A stretch of 64,000 nucleotides of DNA from the NCBI RefSeq assembly GCF_027594745.1, contig NZ_CP110854.1, positions 434,001-498,000 on the forward strand, given 5' to 3'. The notes under the pieces are model-generated. The model saw only the letters and a list, made by a program, of their open reading frames with translations, had not been told where the DNA came from and made no database searches. The DNA is from Saprospira grandis (GTDB taxonomy: Bacteria > Bacteroidota > Bacteroidia > Chitinophagales > Saprospiraceae). The translations under genes and the position numbers were made by a program. Below are positions 27,501-36,200 of this stretch, one piece after another (position 1 is the stretch's first letter; each line of letters begins with the position of its first letter).

Positions 27501-30500
27501 TCCAGTACCACAAATAGCTGTTGCATTAGAGGCGACAAATGGATTGAGGTCCACTTCTCGTACAGTTACGGTATTAGACTCTTCAATACATCCTCTAGAG
27601 TCAGTCATCCGCAATTTGAAAAACCCACCTTCAGTAGTTGTATAAGCATTGGCATTAGAAGGCACCAAAGGAGATCCCCCTCTAAACCACTGGAAGGTAC
27701 AGCCTAAGTTGCAATACAAACTTCCTGAAGTTGCCGAATCAATCTGCAGATCTACAGGACTATTATTACAGACAATACTGTCTGGGCTATTAGGATCAAT
27801 TTCAATGGCCAAATTATAAGAGCCATCTAAAATACTTTCCACAATAGAGGTGTCGCGACAGCCATTGGCATAAGTTACGGCCACGCTATACGTTCCCGCA
27901 TCAGATGGATCTGAAACGATGAAGAAGGTATCATTTAAGGCGCCAAAAACAGGCACACTATTTCTCATCCAAGTATAGCTACAAGAGTTACACTGAGAAG
28001 TCGTCAAAGTAGAAGACTGCCCATCACAAACATAAGGCGAGCTACTATTGATATTGATAGATGGAGTAACTAGCGCCAAAGAAGCGATGTTAATGGTATC
28101 CGAATTTACAAAGCAGCCATTATTATTACTTTCTACTCTAGCGTAAAAAGATCCACCAACATTCGTTGTATAACTAGAGTTGGTATTGGCCATATTCGTA
28201 AGGTCTAGACCATTGCTGGCATTTACCCACTGATATTGACAACCTACACAAAGCGTAACAGAAAGGGTAGCTTGATCGCCAGGGCAAATAGCCAGCTTAT
28301 CCGTTGAAGCATTGACACTGTCTACGGTCGCCCTGCTTACTGTTAAAATATTAGATATGGCAGAACAGCCCGGAGCATCAACTTCTACATAATACTGCCC
28401 AGCTTGAGCAGCATTATAAGCAGCCCCTTGACCTGTAGGAATAGGTATACCATTTTGATACCACTGATAAAACCAGCCAACTTCTGTTGGTGTCGATAAG
28501 GTTACTGTTTCTCCAGGACAAACAGTTCCTCCTGATTGAACCGCTATTGGATTAAAAATAGCAGTATCTACATGTATTGTATTAGAGCTCAAAACACAGC
28601 CACTAAGATGTGTTACCTCTATATAGTAATTTCCTGTATCAGAGACAGTCAAAGTAGAGTTGATATACCCACTCTGTGGGATATTATTTTTATACCACTG
28701 ATAACTTACATAATCAGGCTCTATTACTACAGATAAATCGGCAGTTCCATTACCCAAACAAATAGAATCTGTATTGGCCAGTATTTGGGGTAGACTCAAA
28801 TTCTGAAATGTCACATCGACCGTATTAGTCACATACTCACAACTATCGCCATTAGTTAAGATCGCATAATAAGTATCGGCTGCTGAAGCTCCCGTTAGGG
28901 TAATTGTTCTTCCTACTCCAACTGTATCGTTATTGCTATCGTACCAGACATAACTACAAGAAGCGCATGCCGTAGCCGTCAATTCTACAATAGAGTCATT
29001 ACACATAGGATTGGGCGAAGCCGTAGCAATAGCCCCCTGCCCTTCTAAAGAAGGTACAGCCAAAATAGGGTCTGAGGTACCTCTACAGCCATTCGTATCT
29101 ACCACTTCAACATAGTAACCTCCAGAGCCATTAATTACAAAATTGTCTGAGGTTGAACCATTACTCCAAGTAAAGTTACAAGAAGGACAAGTAGCGGGAT
29201 CTACATGTACTGTCTGAGGTTGCCCATCACAAAGCGGCAAATAGAAACCTGAAATAGCCACAGAGTCTGCTGTCTCTACTATAGGGTTTACCTGCGTATA
29301 GTTAGTAAACACTACGCTATCCTCTTCAATACAGCCTTGCTCCTCTACAAAGAACGTATAGGTTCCAGCCTGACTCACACTGATTGAAGTTCCTTGCTGC
29401 CCTGTACTCCAACTGTAGTCACAATTAGAGCAGCCAGATGCTGTTGCAGATAAGGTCAAAAAGTCTCCCGTACAAACCGAAGCCGCATTCCCTTGACTAA
29501 TCTGAGGATTCAAGGCATTTCTAACATTATAGCTAATTGTAGTAGAATCTTTACAACCATATATCTCTCCAACTACCTTAAAGCTCGTATCTTGAGTTAA
29601 GGTAGTAAAATGAGGCCCGACTCCTGTATAGCCATTCTCCCAGGTGTAGTTTACTGGGTCAGGATAGCTAGAACAAACTGCACAGTCCGCTAGAAGGTTA
29701 ATGGTATCGCCAAAACAATATGCAGCAGTTGCCGTATCAGGAGCAATCTGCGGCTTAGGACTAATAATTTCAAAAGTGTAAGTTGGATAAGAGTTATCTA
29801 AAAACTGATAATATCCAAATGCACATGCTGTATCTGGTGGATACGGCCCAGGAGAATTTGCAGGGTTAATGGGATCCGCACAATAATACTGCTCTAAACG
29901 AACAAATACGCCTATGGTTTTAGTCGTTACATTACTATCTAATACCGTATAAACCAAAGTTTGACCCACCCCTGTAGCCGAGTTACCCGAAAAGCCAGTA
30001 GACCAGTTATAAACAATGCGCTGTTCTCCACTAGCTAATTTTGCCGGATCAACATTATCATTAACCGTTAAGCTGATATTTTCTCCGTAGCAAATTCTAT
30101 TTGTTGCTCCCGTGCTAGAGGTAATTGTGTAGTCTCCACAATCTATAAATTCAAAGGTTTTTGTACTTGTTCCTACACAGTTATTATCATCTGTTACTGT
30201 CAATACCAATGTTTCTATAGCTCCAGTATCTGGAGTGACAAAAGTAAATTCACTGCTATCCGATGTAGTAGTATAGGCCGAGCCATTGGTAAGTGTAGTA
30301 CTCCCCGTCCAACTATAAGTATAAGGACCACTATTCCCTCCCGAAGGTCCTGGAGAAGGGGTAATCGTCAAATCATTTCCCGAACAATAACTCCCCCCAG
30401 ATGCAGGGATCACTACATTCAATGCAGGATAATAACTAATATCTATTGTTGCGGTATCTGAACAAGTCCCCAAAGAAGAAATATAAGAATACTGAACCGT

Positions 30501-32495
30501 CTGATTTGTCGTCGTTGTATTATTATAGGTAGTATACAAACTATCTGCATTGCTGACCGAAGCAGCAGTCAAAGACCCTCCGTTCTCTTCCCATCCAACA
30601 AAAGTCCCTATGTCAGGATCGCCTTCCAGTAAAACAGAATCGGTCAAACAAAATGGCCCTGTTCCCGCTGTAGCGTTAATACTAGCCGAAGGCGTAGGCT
30701 GAACAACCACATCAAACCAATAGGTAGAAAAACAGCTTGTTCCCACTGGCTGAACCTCCACACTATAGGTATAAGTACCCGCCGTAGTAAATGGTCCAAT
30801 ATATGCCTTTCTATTTCCATCATATAGCTCCATAGCTCCCCCATCCAATGAAGTCCAGTTAATGCGATTGGAAGCAGGCAAAGAAAAATCTCCATCAATA
30901 TCCGCTAAATCCAAAACTGCCGCCTCTCCTACACAAATGTTACTTACTGTATCACTGTTGTCATAGTTTACCCCAGATAATACCTGCTCAACACAGCTAA
31001 TAGTGGCCTCCCAGCCTTCTTCTTTAGTATTCACATCCGCATAGAACTCAAAAGTCAAACAACCCGTAGAGTTTGTTGCGGTAATAGTCCCTGGTGCATT
31101 TGCTCCATTTGTTCCATAATAGGTTCCTATCAATGTCGCAGAGGGGCTATTCCCATCATATATCTTCAAATTATCATAAATCTGCCCTGTACCTGAATTT
31201 GCATCCTCCACTTCAAAAACTGTAAAATCTAGTTGAAGCATGCTCCCTGGGGTACCTGGACAAATTGTTCTTACATAAGACTTACTATTATCATAGCGGT
31301 CACCTGGACCATCATCATCTGTAAAATTACCATTACAAGTAGTTACTGTACTCGCCATATCATCAATCTGATATTCCGGACTAGTCGCCCCTCCTATTAC
31401 ATTCGGACTAGTCGTAATGCCTGTCACCCCAGCATACAAGCCCACAGAAATGGCTATACTATCCTTCACCAAAACATCTACATTATCTGTTGCCAGACAG
31501 TTATTGTCATCTAAAATAGTGACATCATAAGTATAGGTAGTTCCTCCACTAGCTGTAGCAACTGGCGTACTAGACTCTGTCGCTGTATTTAAGGTACCCG
31601 CAGTATTCACTGGAGCTGCTGTCGAATTACTAGTCCCCCAAGTCGCCAAATAGTCCGCAGTAACTGAAGTAGCACTAATATCCAAAACAACTGAATCTCC
31701 CAAACATATAGTGCTCTTATCTACCGTTGCAGTAAAATCAGGCAAAGGGCTAATCACAAAATTATCAAAAGTAGTGGTCGTACAACCCGCCCCATTGGTT
31801 ACAACGAGCTGCATCACTGCCGAATTCCCCTGAGCTCCAGCCGTATATGGAATAGTCGAAAAATCAGGAGTAGCCGCTCCAGAACTATTATGAGCAGAAC
31901 CATCCCCTTTAGTAACAGTCCAATCATAAACCGCAGAAGAACTACAAGAAGAGCAAACCCCTCCAGAAACTAAGACTGGTGTATCACCAATACAAACACT
32001 ATCTTTTGCATCTACGGCAGTTACCGGAGGTGCATCAGCAATTGTTCGGTTTATCGTATACTTACCTGTACAAAAGTTTTCATTAGTCGCTTCCAATACC
32101 AAATCAATAGGTCCGACAGGCGGTGAGGATACCGTATATGTAGAATTTGTGCCTAATACCGTACCTGAAGCATTCTGCCACTCATAACTAATCGTCCCCG
32201 ATGAGCCACAAGCCGCCGTACAATTTGCCGTAAAAACCTGATCGGTCCCTGCACAAGCCTTTGTTGTACTAGGAATAGAAGCATCGATCGTTGGTGCAGC
32301 ATCATTCGCACTTACTGTTATAGTGTGCGTTTCTTGAGGGAGACCAGAGGCAGAAGTATGATTATAAGTTACCGTGATATCAAATCCTAAGGGCGTCCCC
32401 GAAGAAGTCACTGTAAATATTGGCGTAGAAGCATTTGCTGAACCTCCAGTATACGGACTCGGCCCATTAGCCTGTGTTACAGGTGTCCCCCCCAT
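21594..32495 (-). CDS. Main open frame of the broken giant surface protein
   Basis: 3633 codons beginning at an ATG that lies over the G-run, so this start is probably not the native one. It holds tandem Ig/PKD-like domains of about 70-90 residues with motifs such as VCTGDFLTLSATASGCSNC and ..C.Y.W.., and later repeats of the form YCxxD...L...P.GG.F. It ends with a MAM/lectin-like region and an LLEHFSN...YYG region that loosely recalls Omp28. Without leader and tail it should not be exported. Confidence 0.75.
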   Translation of the reverse strand: MGGTPVTQANGPSPYTGGSANASTPIFTVTSSGTPLGFDITVTYNHTSASGLPQETHTITVSANDAAPTIDASIPSTTKACAGTDQVFTANCTAACGSSGTISYEWQNASGTVLGTNSTYTVSSPPVGPIDLVLEATNENFCTGKYTINRTIADAPPVTAVDAKDSVCIGDTPVLVSGGVCSSCSSSAVYDWTVTKGDGSAHNSSGAATPDFSTIPYTAGAQGNSAVMQLVVTNGAGCTTTTFDNFVISPLPDFTATVDKSTICLGDSVVLDISATSVTADYLATWGTSNSTAAPVNTAGTLNTATESSTPVATASGGTTYTYDVTILDDNNCLATDNVDVLVKDSIAISVGLYAGVTGITTSPNVIGGATSPEYQIDDMASTVTTCNGNFTDDDGPGDRYDNSKSYVRTICPGTPGSMLQLDFTVFEVEDANSGTGQIYDNLKIYDGNSPSATLIGTYYGTNGANAPGTITATNSTGCLTFEFYADVNTKEEGWEATISCVEQVLSGVNYDNSDTVSNICVGEAAVLDLADIDGDFSLPASNRINWTSLDGGAMELYDGNRKAYIGPFTTAGTYTYSVEVQPVGTSCFSTYWFDVVVQPTPSASINATAGTGPFCLTDSVLLEGDPDIGTFVGWEENGGSLTAASVSNADSLYTTYNNTTTTNQTVQYSYISSLGTCSDTATIDISYYPALNVVIPASGGSYCSGNDLTITPSPGPSGGNSGPYTYSWTGSTTLTNGSAYTTTSDSSEFTFVTPDTGAIETLVLTVTDDNNCVGTSTKTFEFIDCGDYTITSSTGATNRICYGENISLTVNDNVDPAKLASGEQRIVYNWSTGFSGNSATGVGQTLVYTVLDSNVTTKTIGVFVRLEQYYCADPINPANSPGPYPPDTACAFGYYQFLDNSYPTYTFEIISPKPQIAPDTATAAYCFGDTINLLADCAVCSSYPDPVNYTWENGYTGVGPHFTTLTQDTSFKVVGEIYGCKDSTTISYNVRNALNPQISQGNAASVCTGDFLTLSATASGCSNCDYSWSTGQQGTSISVSQAGTYTFFVEEQGCIEEDSVVFTNYTQVNPIVETADSVAISGFYLPLCDGQPQTVHVDPATCPSCNFTWSNGSTSDNFVINGSGGYYVEVVDTNGCRGTSDPILAVPSLEGQGAIATASPNPMCNDSIVELTATACASCSYVWYDSNNDTVGVGRTITLTGASAADTYYAILTNGDSCEYVTNTVDVTFQNLSLPQILANTDSICLGNGTADLSVVIEPDYVSYQWYKNNIPQSGYINSTLTVSDTGNYYIEVTHLSGCVLSSNTIHVDTAIFNPIAVQSGGTVCPGETVTLSTPTEVGWFYQWYQNGIPIPTGQGAAYNAAQAGQYYVEVDAPGCSAISNILTVSRATVDSVNASTDKLAICPGDQATLSVTLCVGCQYQWVNASNGLDLTNMANTNSSYTTNVGGSFYARVESNNNGCFVNSDTINIASLALVTPSININSSSPYVCDGQSSTLTTSQCNSCSYTWMRNSVPVFGALNDTFFIVSDPSDAGTYSVAVTYANGCRDTSIVESILDGSYNLAIEIDPNSPDSIVCNNSPVDLQIDSATSGSLYCNLGCTFQWFRGGSPLVPSNANAYTTTEGGFFKLRMTDSRGCIEESNTVTVREVDLNPFVASNATAICGTGGTVELSYADSANCVGCSYQWLKGGTAAPLYGLNTTTTTPFYETDSVGVYSLEVTQLGCAALSNQVALNRLNGLSIPVSSTKANICDGDTLTVYRMGGGCAGCQFQWLLNDQPILSATTPNFVVNNIPGAYTLEMVDAATGCTDTSVAITLANVAAPSSFGLDLSINGISPLTPTGAPVSLYDAVQPSTIRQSLNDSFYSQPFDATLAANSGLFGIGNENFDPSISGAGYHQIYYRYDTLGCNFIADDIMLVFEDPSVDIFNENPIAPSLEACVADTLQLQVNNMPFYVDSIYLRDVSNNYLLVPIDSNGLQAQTYGSDIVYTGTIRLGIPSWAQESFMMMTSAGNVDTFFTSFVLIHNENLEISGLPGIICSNGDSIELTGTPAGGFFTAEYTGAAGGSTVAANTLIPGAFNGSTFYPTAATYGSYGNDQVQNVKVIYNYVNTYTNGQTCPLTDTDTSWVDARGVFLDSVQFNPIAISQDRELLKNLVYRVFPYSAQPSQWESVGTIGFSGSFTFPAGAPVDFLPPNAGLGKHAMSYVINNGACQNSVEDSIEVIEAPLSIGIPDSICRTQTFANFGRETGRYNYFDGPNIPIQAGVSFSDTINIMVVGNTAGAGLTTINPATNLEEFNYNPAAVPGNYDTLSLEYVYRKVEYVFGAPVDTVEYVLGSIITPIFIEDTFQVEIIDSIVNNIYCEEDELYLLAGAPSGGVFTLAGGTAAYATADTLRNNILNPFDVHSPESNNTTYDLTYIKQGAVCQNSDTKQITIPEPLDPSFLPASMSTIYCASDPVDPININTQGSNFTSLWLVNGVAQGGLFFNPGPLVPGNQVVTHIATDTIFGCSYEATDTFVVNALPQLSVTPLLQSSYCTNDSIVSMEVAPTPVCAQFVSGGQDILFANFDSLAFPPGGWLALNNSASGNPWVRTTIAPYSGTGAAYVNSSNDVEDAWLFTPTLNLVTGHTYRISFFAKADNCTPPPCDPAQINVYMGQGQSISAQQAGTQIGDTAIHQTFYNPYSFDYLHTGVTGGFNFALQNASGIDAQGITLDDIKIEDLSQTGCIAGGSGSMIGPGISYIADSTYTFNPQLVTPGSYNVRYVYTDASTGCTDSIQMPIKVKPHPIVSFTDLDSLYCANAAAVALNPSPVGGTFTSTGPNLDQAALAYDPVAAHNNEVVSYSYTDLSTLCTSIIRDTATVIAIPDSATFNGVDTSYCVYEDSILLDFVPVFGAPLPGYFVGAGVYPDSAGAGVSAFFPDSAVIQSGRYGEFELRYIYPTNSICVDTAKIITRVDARPDLNFTNMPDSICLNAGAVQIRVNNHVIEGPQGQIEYDTLVGIGPVFGGNFLPSLGLQDTLVARNFGVGWHHIDYSYTDRNGCSSSISDSFRVDTIPELYFTGLNPDRVYCENEAPSLLLAYQPYYPGAGYLEITSGADTFTLDSSFYLIQPMQLVDTTSSTRLYDVYYTYTDLNGCTNEITDSFEVRPYPRIFMNISQSFCSADTIENLMPYVSPQGGLFTDDLVVTDILQDSFLVLNGNSGPRNITYYYYDSLTTCSNTDQQLVTMYNTPNVDFYALGGCVAANITFVEDTLVSNLVAGVDSIWQLEWIYGDGNSTVVNPASGVTIPNQVHTYTTDGNYQVQLVVNNQGQCIDTMSNQLIISPYVNTIHQTPYVEDFQTNAGGWYQEEANVLLPDSLALWQRADLTAPGINDPGNFAWVTAAQTPYTYGAGEHAWVYSPCFDFTQSWRPMIVLNTWRHTLNDIDGAVMEYYDNATNEWMQLGDPHQGINWYQTDFLLARPGNQAGLLNPKGWTDSSSTWDNSRFRLDHLAGEDFVRFRIAFASDSNTVTTDGFEGFAFDSVWVGERNRNLLLEHFSNYYHVNTQGDSMDEINTYVYNDLVYNNYNGRDLNLIQYATDFQGQDPLNALNWQDNNARISYYGLTENSRYRLNGTTRGASTTEELDQWSIDYDMMQFADFNI

Positions 32496-32757
32496 TATGT
32501 GCCATAACAGCAGTATTAAAAGTACTGCCTCCTGGGATAATCTGAAACGCCCCCTCCTGACAATAAGTAAAAGAATGCGTATAAGTATTCCCTAATACTG
32601 TATTCGGAATGGTCTGTAAACAATTCCCCTTTGTATCTACAATAACAAAGGCATAATCACTCAAGCTAATATTACATGCTGTTTGCTGCGCCCAAGAGGA
32701 ACTAGCCCACAGCAGCAAGCCGAAAATAAAAACCGTTTGTAAAAGTTTGTGTAGCAT
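32467..32757 (-). CDS. Detached N-terminal fragment with signal peptide
   Basis: 96 residues from ATG 32757: leader MLHKLLQTVFIFGLLLWASS, then a start of a mature domain (CNISLSDYAFVIVDTKGNC) that runs into the G-run and stops 17 bases after it. With six G instead of seven it would read on as NGGTPVTQANGP into the long frame. Confidence 0.7.
   Translation of the reverse strand: MLHKLLQTVFIFGLLLWASSSWAQQTACNISLSDYAFVIVDTKGNCLQTIPNTVLGNTYTHSFTYCQEGAFQIIPGGSTFNTAVMAHNGGDTCNTG
32487..32493 (-). other. Seven-base G tract at the frameshift
   Basis: The homopolymer (C7 on the plus strand) lies exactly where the signal-peptide frame and the long frame overlap. Six Gs would join them. Such tracts slip during replication and are also prone to sequencing error. 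Confidence 0.75.
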
Positions 32758-32801
32758 AGATTGCTTGTTTTGATATGGTCTTTTTTCTTTTTTCTTTTTT
32801 T

Positions 32802-32920
32802 GGGGCCTCCCGCAGCTTTGCTGCGGGCGCTCCCTTGCAGGGCTCGCTATTCGCTCGGCCCTTCGCCAGCTTTGCTGGCTCGGTCTGGCCCTGCGGGCCA
32901 CCCTTTCAGGCAGCTAGGCC
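32802..32920. repeat. Intergenic modular palindromic element, copy 7
   Basis: The reverse-oriented core with TATTC variant is at 32842-32862. The GGGGCCTCC end faces the 5' end of the broken giant gene. Arms include CCCGCAGCTTTGCTGCGGG and CCAGCTTTGCTGG. Confidence 0.75.
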
Positions 32921-33050
32921 GCTCAGCCAATGAGCCTAAGCCATGATTCGGCTATCGGCCCTTTTGGGGGCTTTTCTTTCTTGCTGGACCAATTGGTCCA
33001 AATAGCTGCAAGTTGGGGCGGCTGGCCGCCCTTGGCCCAAAGGGCCAAAA

Positions 33051-33170
33051 CGGCCTAGCGATGGTAGGCAGTGGCCAAAGGCCAGACCCAGGCGCTGAAA
33101 GCGCCGCAGGGCCGAGCGAATAGCGAGCTGCCGAACGTAGCGCCGACGAGCGAAGCGAGGCGGAGGCCCC
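33051..33170. repeat. Intergenic modular palindromic element, copy 8
   Basis: The core GCCGAGCGAATAGCGAGC is at 33111-33128. It starts CGGCCTAGCGATGG and ends GGCGGAGGCCCC, facing the 3' end of the intact giant gene 68 bases away. Just upstream (33019-33050) lies a further pair of short GGCCGCCC/GGGCC palindromes. Confidence 0.75.
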
Positions 33171-33238
33171 AAAACAACTATACAAAAAAGAATAGCAGAG
33201 CAAGTAGCCGAGCTAGGGCCCCACTACTTGCCTATTTG

Positions 33239-36200
33239 CTAACGATAAATCACCACCTTTCGCTGGCTGTATACCGTCTCATTATATACACTAAAGATAT
33301 AAACTCCTGGAGTCAATCCATCGGTTTGGATCTGTAAATTTTGCAAGCCAGGCTGCAATTGTCCGTCTTTCAATCGGCGGCCCAAAAGGTCCACCAACTG
33401 CCAGTTGTAATCTCCTTTGAGGGGAGCGCCAAAGTCTACTTGGAACTGCTCCTTGGCGGGGTTGGGATAAAGATTGAGGTCCAAAATTTCGGCTCCATCT
33501 TCATCGGCCAACTCCTCAATAGCCACTGGCCCATTAAAGAGATTGAGGTTTCTCGAGCTATTGACCTGCAAGACCTCCTTGCTTTGGCGGTTTTGTACAA
33601 AAACAGTCACCTTGAGCTGCGTGGGGTCAATCTGCGTCGGGTTGAAGGTCCAGGTTCGGGTATAAGGCAAGACATCGCCCATCACCCAAGTACTTGGAAT
33701 TTGCTCGCCAGCGCCATCGGGCAACATCACCTTCATGACCGACATCATGGTATGGGCCTGCAGGCTAGGAATACTATCCTGAGTAACGGCCACATGAACA
33801 TCTAGGCTATCTGTCAAGAGCATAACATCCTCCAAGGCTTCAATTTCGAAAGCTGTGCTCAAGACGCCATTTTGCACATTGACGGGAAACATCTTGATAT
33901 CAAATTTTGCATCTTGCAGCATTTGCATATCCATTAGCTCCTGTTGGTAGCGCACTAGGCTACTGGTCGTATTGGCCAAGGCAGATCCGTTTAGGCGGAC
34001 CTGATCGGCATCGTTGATTCCGTAGTAAAGTACTCGAGCACTCGACTCATCGGCAGAAAATACATTGAGATAATCATAGCCGCCGTAATTGGTATGGATC
34101 TGCAAAATTTGCACATCTCTTCCGTAGAGGTTGCTATAAACGGTGCTATAAAGATCGCGTTCAATATCATCAATGCCCGCATAATTCTGGTTGCTAAAGT
34201 GCTCTAGCAAAACAGAGCGGCTGCGGTTACCGATATAGACATCATCAAAGGCAAAACCTTCATAGAGTGCGCCTCCACTACCATTTGCTGCGGCAAAGGC
34301 GATACGGAAGCGAAGATTATCGCGGTTGCGCAAATCGCCTCCGCTCACATCTAGGCGATAGCGGGCATCCTCCCAGCTATTGCTTGTTCCGGACCAGCCG
34401 ATGGGGGTACCATCTTGGTTACCGGGATCACTCACCACATAAGTGGGGTTATACCAATTGAGTCCTTTATTTCGGATACCTAGATTTCTCCAAGTCTGAG
34501 TAGAATCGTCGAAATACTGCATAACGGCACCATCTGTACCTTGGCGGCTATCTCTCCAGATATTCAGTTTGACCATTGGGCGGCGCAAAGTAGAAATATC
34601 GAAGCAAGGGCTATAGACCCATCCGGCCTCTCCTTCTGGATAAGGACCGTTGGGAGCGGTGGCCCAGACATGGTTACCATATTGAATAGTGGTAATTCGG
34701 AAGCCATCGGCTAAGCCCCAAGCCCAGAGCGAATCATTGGGTAGGTTGATGGTGCTATCCTCATTTTCCTGGAACCAGTTGCCGGCATCGGCCTCAAAGT
34801 CTTGGAAATAAGGCATAGTATCATTCACCAAATACTTGGGCGAAACCACAATTCGGCGAGAGAAGCTGGTATCACATTGTCCACGGTTGACGATAGTCAA
34901 ACTGGGGAAGTAAATTCCGGGCTGCGCATAATTATGGTATTGAGTGGGCACATTAACCGGATCGATCAAACTAAAGAGCGTATCGCTCAGGCCATCGCCA
35001 TAATTCCAGACCACCATCGTAATACTATCCAAAGCCGGGACACTATTGCTCAGGCCGGGAGGAGATGCGTTAAATTGTACGCTATCGCCTTGGCAGCCCC
35101 CCTCGCTAAAGAAGTGGACCTCTGGGGCGTTATAGACATCAATTTGGTGTTGGATGGTATCGGTACAGCCCGAAACCGTATCCGTATAATAGTAAATCAC
35201 TTGTCGGCTACCCAATTGGGCCATAGGATTGAAGAGGCTATCGCCTACAATTCCGGCAATGGCGCCAAGCGTAATATCCTCAAAGGTTCCGCCATAAGGC
35301 GTTGCAGAGAGCGGAACTCTTTGCGCGCTATCGGCTACACAGAACGTATTGGGCGCATTGACCAACTGTAAATCTGGTGTGGGGCGCACCTCAATCATCT
35401 GAATTGTAGAATCTAGACAAACGCCTCCTGCATGATAGCGAGCCGAGATAAACTCATAAGTAATTCGGTGAATATTTGTGGTATCGCCATAGGCCAGCGT
35501 ATCAGGGATAAGCTCAAAGATACCTGTTGGAATTTCGTAATAATTCAGGTAGCTCGTTCCACCAAAAGGAGAAGGAATAATCAAGCTAGCAGGATCATTT
35601 TCGCAATAGACATAGCGTCCAGTAATTGTATCTAGATATTTGCTATCAAAACCAGCAAAACCGAGTTCGGGCACCGTATCGATGACGATCACCTCTGAGC
35701 GGGTATTGCTACATCCGCGAGCATCGGTAAAGCTATAATGGATAGTATCTACCCCACCATTGGCTTGTTGAGCTTCATAGGCCCAGTTACCAAAGGTCAC
35801 ACTCCAAGTCATGCCCAATCCACTGCTAGTCGTAAAGATACCTGACTGGCTAAGGCTAGGTTGTGTTCCGATATATTGCGGAATGGGGTTAATATTTCCT
35901 TGATACTGATTGTAAGCCTGCAGCGTAGCAGCGGGCTGGCTAAAACAAGCGTGGATAGTTGGATCATTTCGGTTGAATAAACTATCGCCGGGCATGTTAT
36001 AGATCAACTGCGGAAGTGGATTGAGGACCGCTGTATCATAGACGGTATTATAACATCCATTAGAAAGGTAAGTATAAGTTACAATTGCACTTCTACCTCG
36101 ATCGAAGATACCTGAAAGCGCAGGATTAAAGTGTCCGGCCACAGCATCGACAATCATATTGGTATCGATAGCGGCAAAGGCACCAAAATAAGCTGTTGTC

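Larger units (their letters stand above)
20940..32757 (-). pseudogene. Giant T9SS surface protein, disrupted by a frameshift and a nonsense codon
   Basis: An 11.8-kb gene of about 3939 codons whose parts are all present but not in one frame. The first 87 or so codons (from ATG 32757) give the signal peptide MLHKLLQTVFIFGLLLWASSSWAQ. They are shifted out of frame by one extra base in a run of seven G (plus-strand C 32487-32493). The 3633-codon middle frame carries many Ig/PKD-like repeats with paired Cys (CSNCDYSWS pattern), a CUB-like part, a cleaved-adhesin-like part (NPWVRTTIAPYSGTGAAYV) and a PKD domain. A TAA at 21594-21596 then cuts off the T9SS tail in the same frame. The intact paralogue at 33239-43642 has Lys at that codon. 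As read, no piece has both leader and sorting signal. A sequencing error or phase-variable tract could explain the frameshift. Confidence 0.8.

Noticed and set aside
34802..35371. A 189-codon plus-strand frame inside the intact giant gene, and similar ones between 21 and 43 kb
   Set aside because: They are antisense to a long, well-supported coding frame and have low-complexity Ile/Arg/Ser-rich translations without family features.
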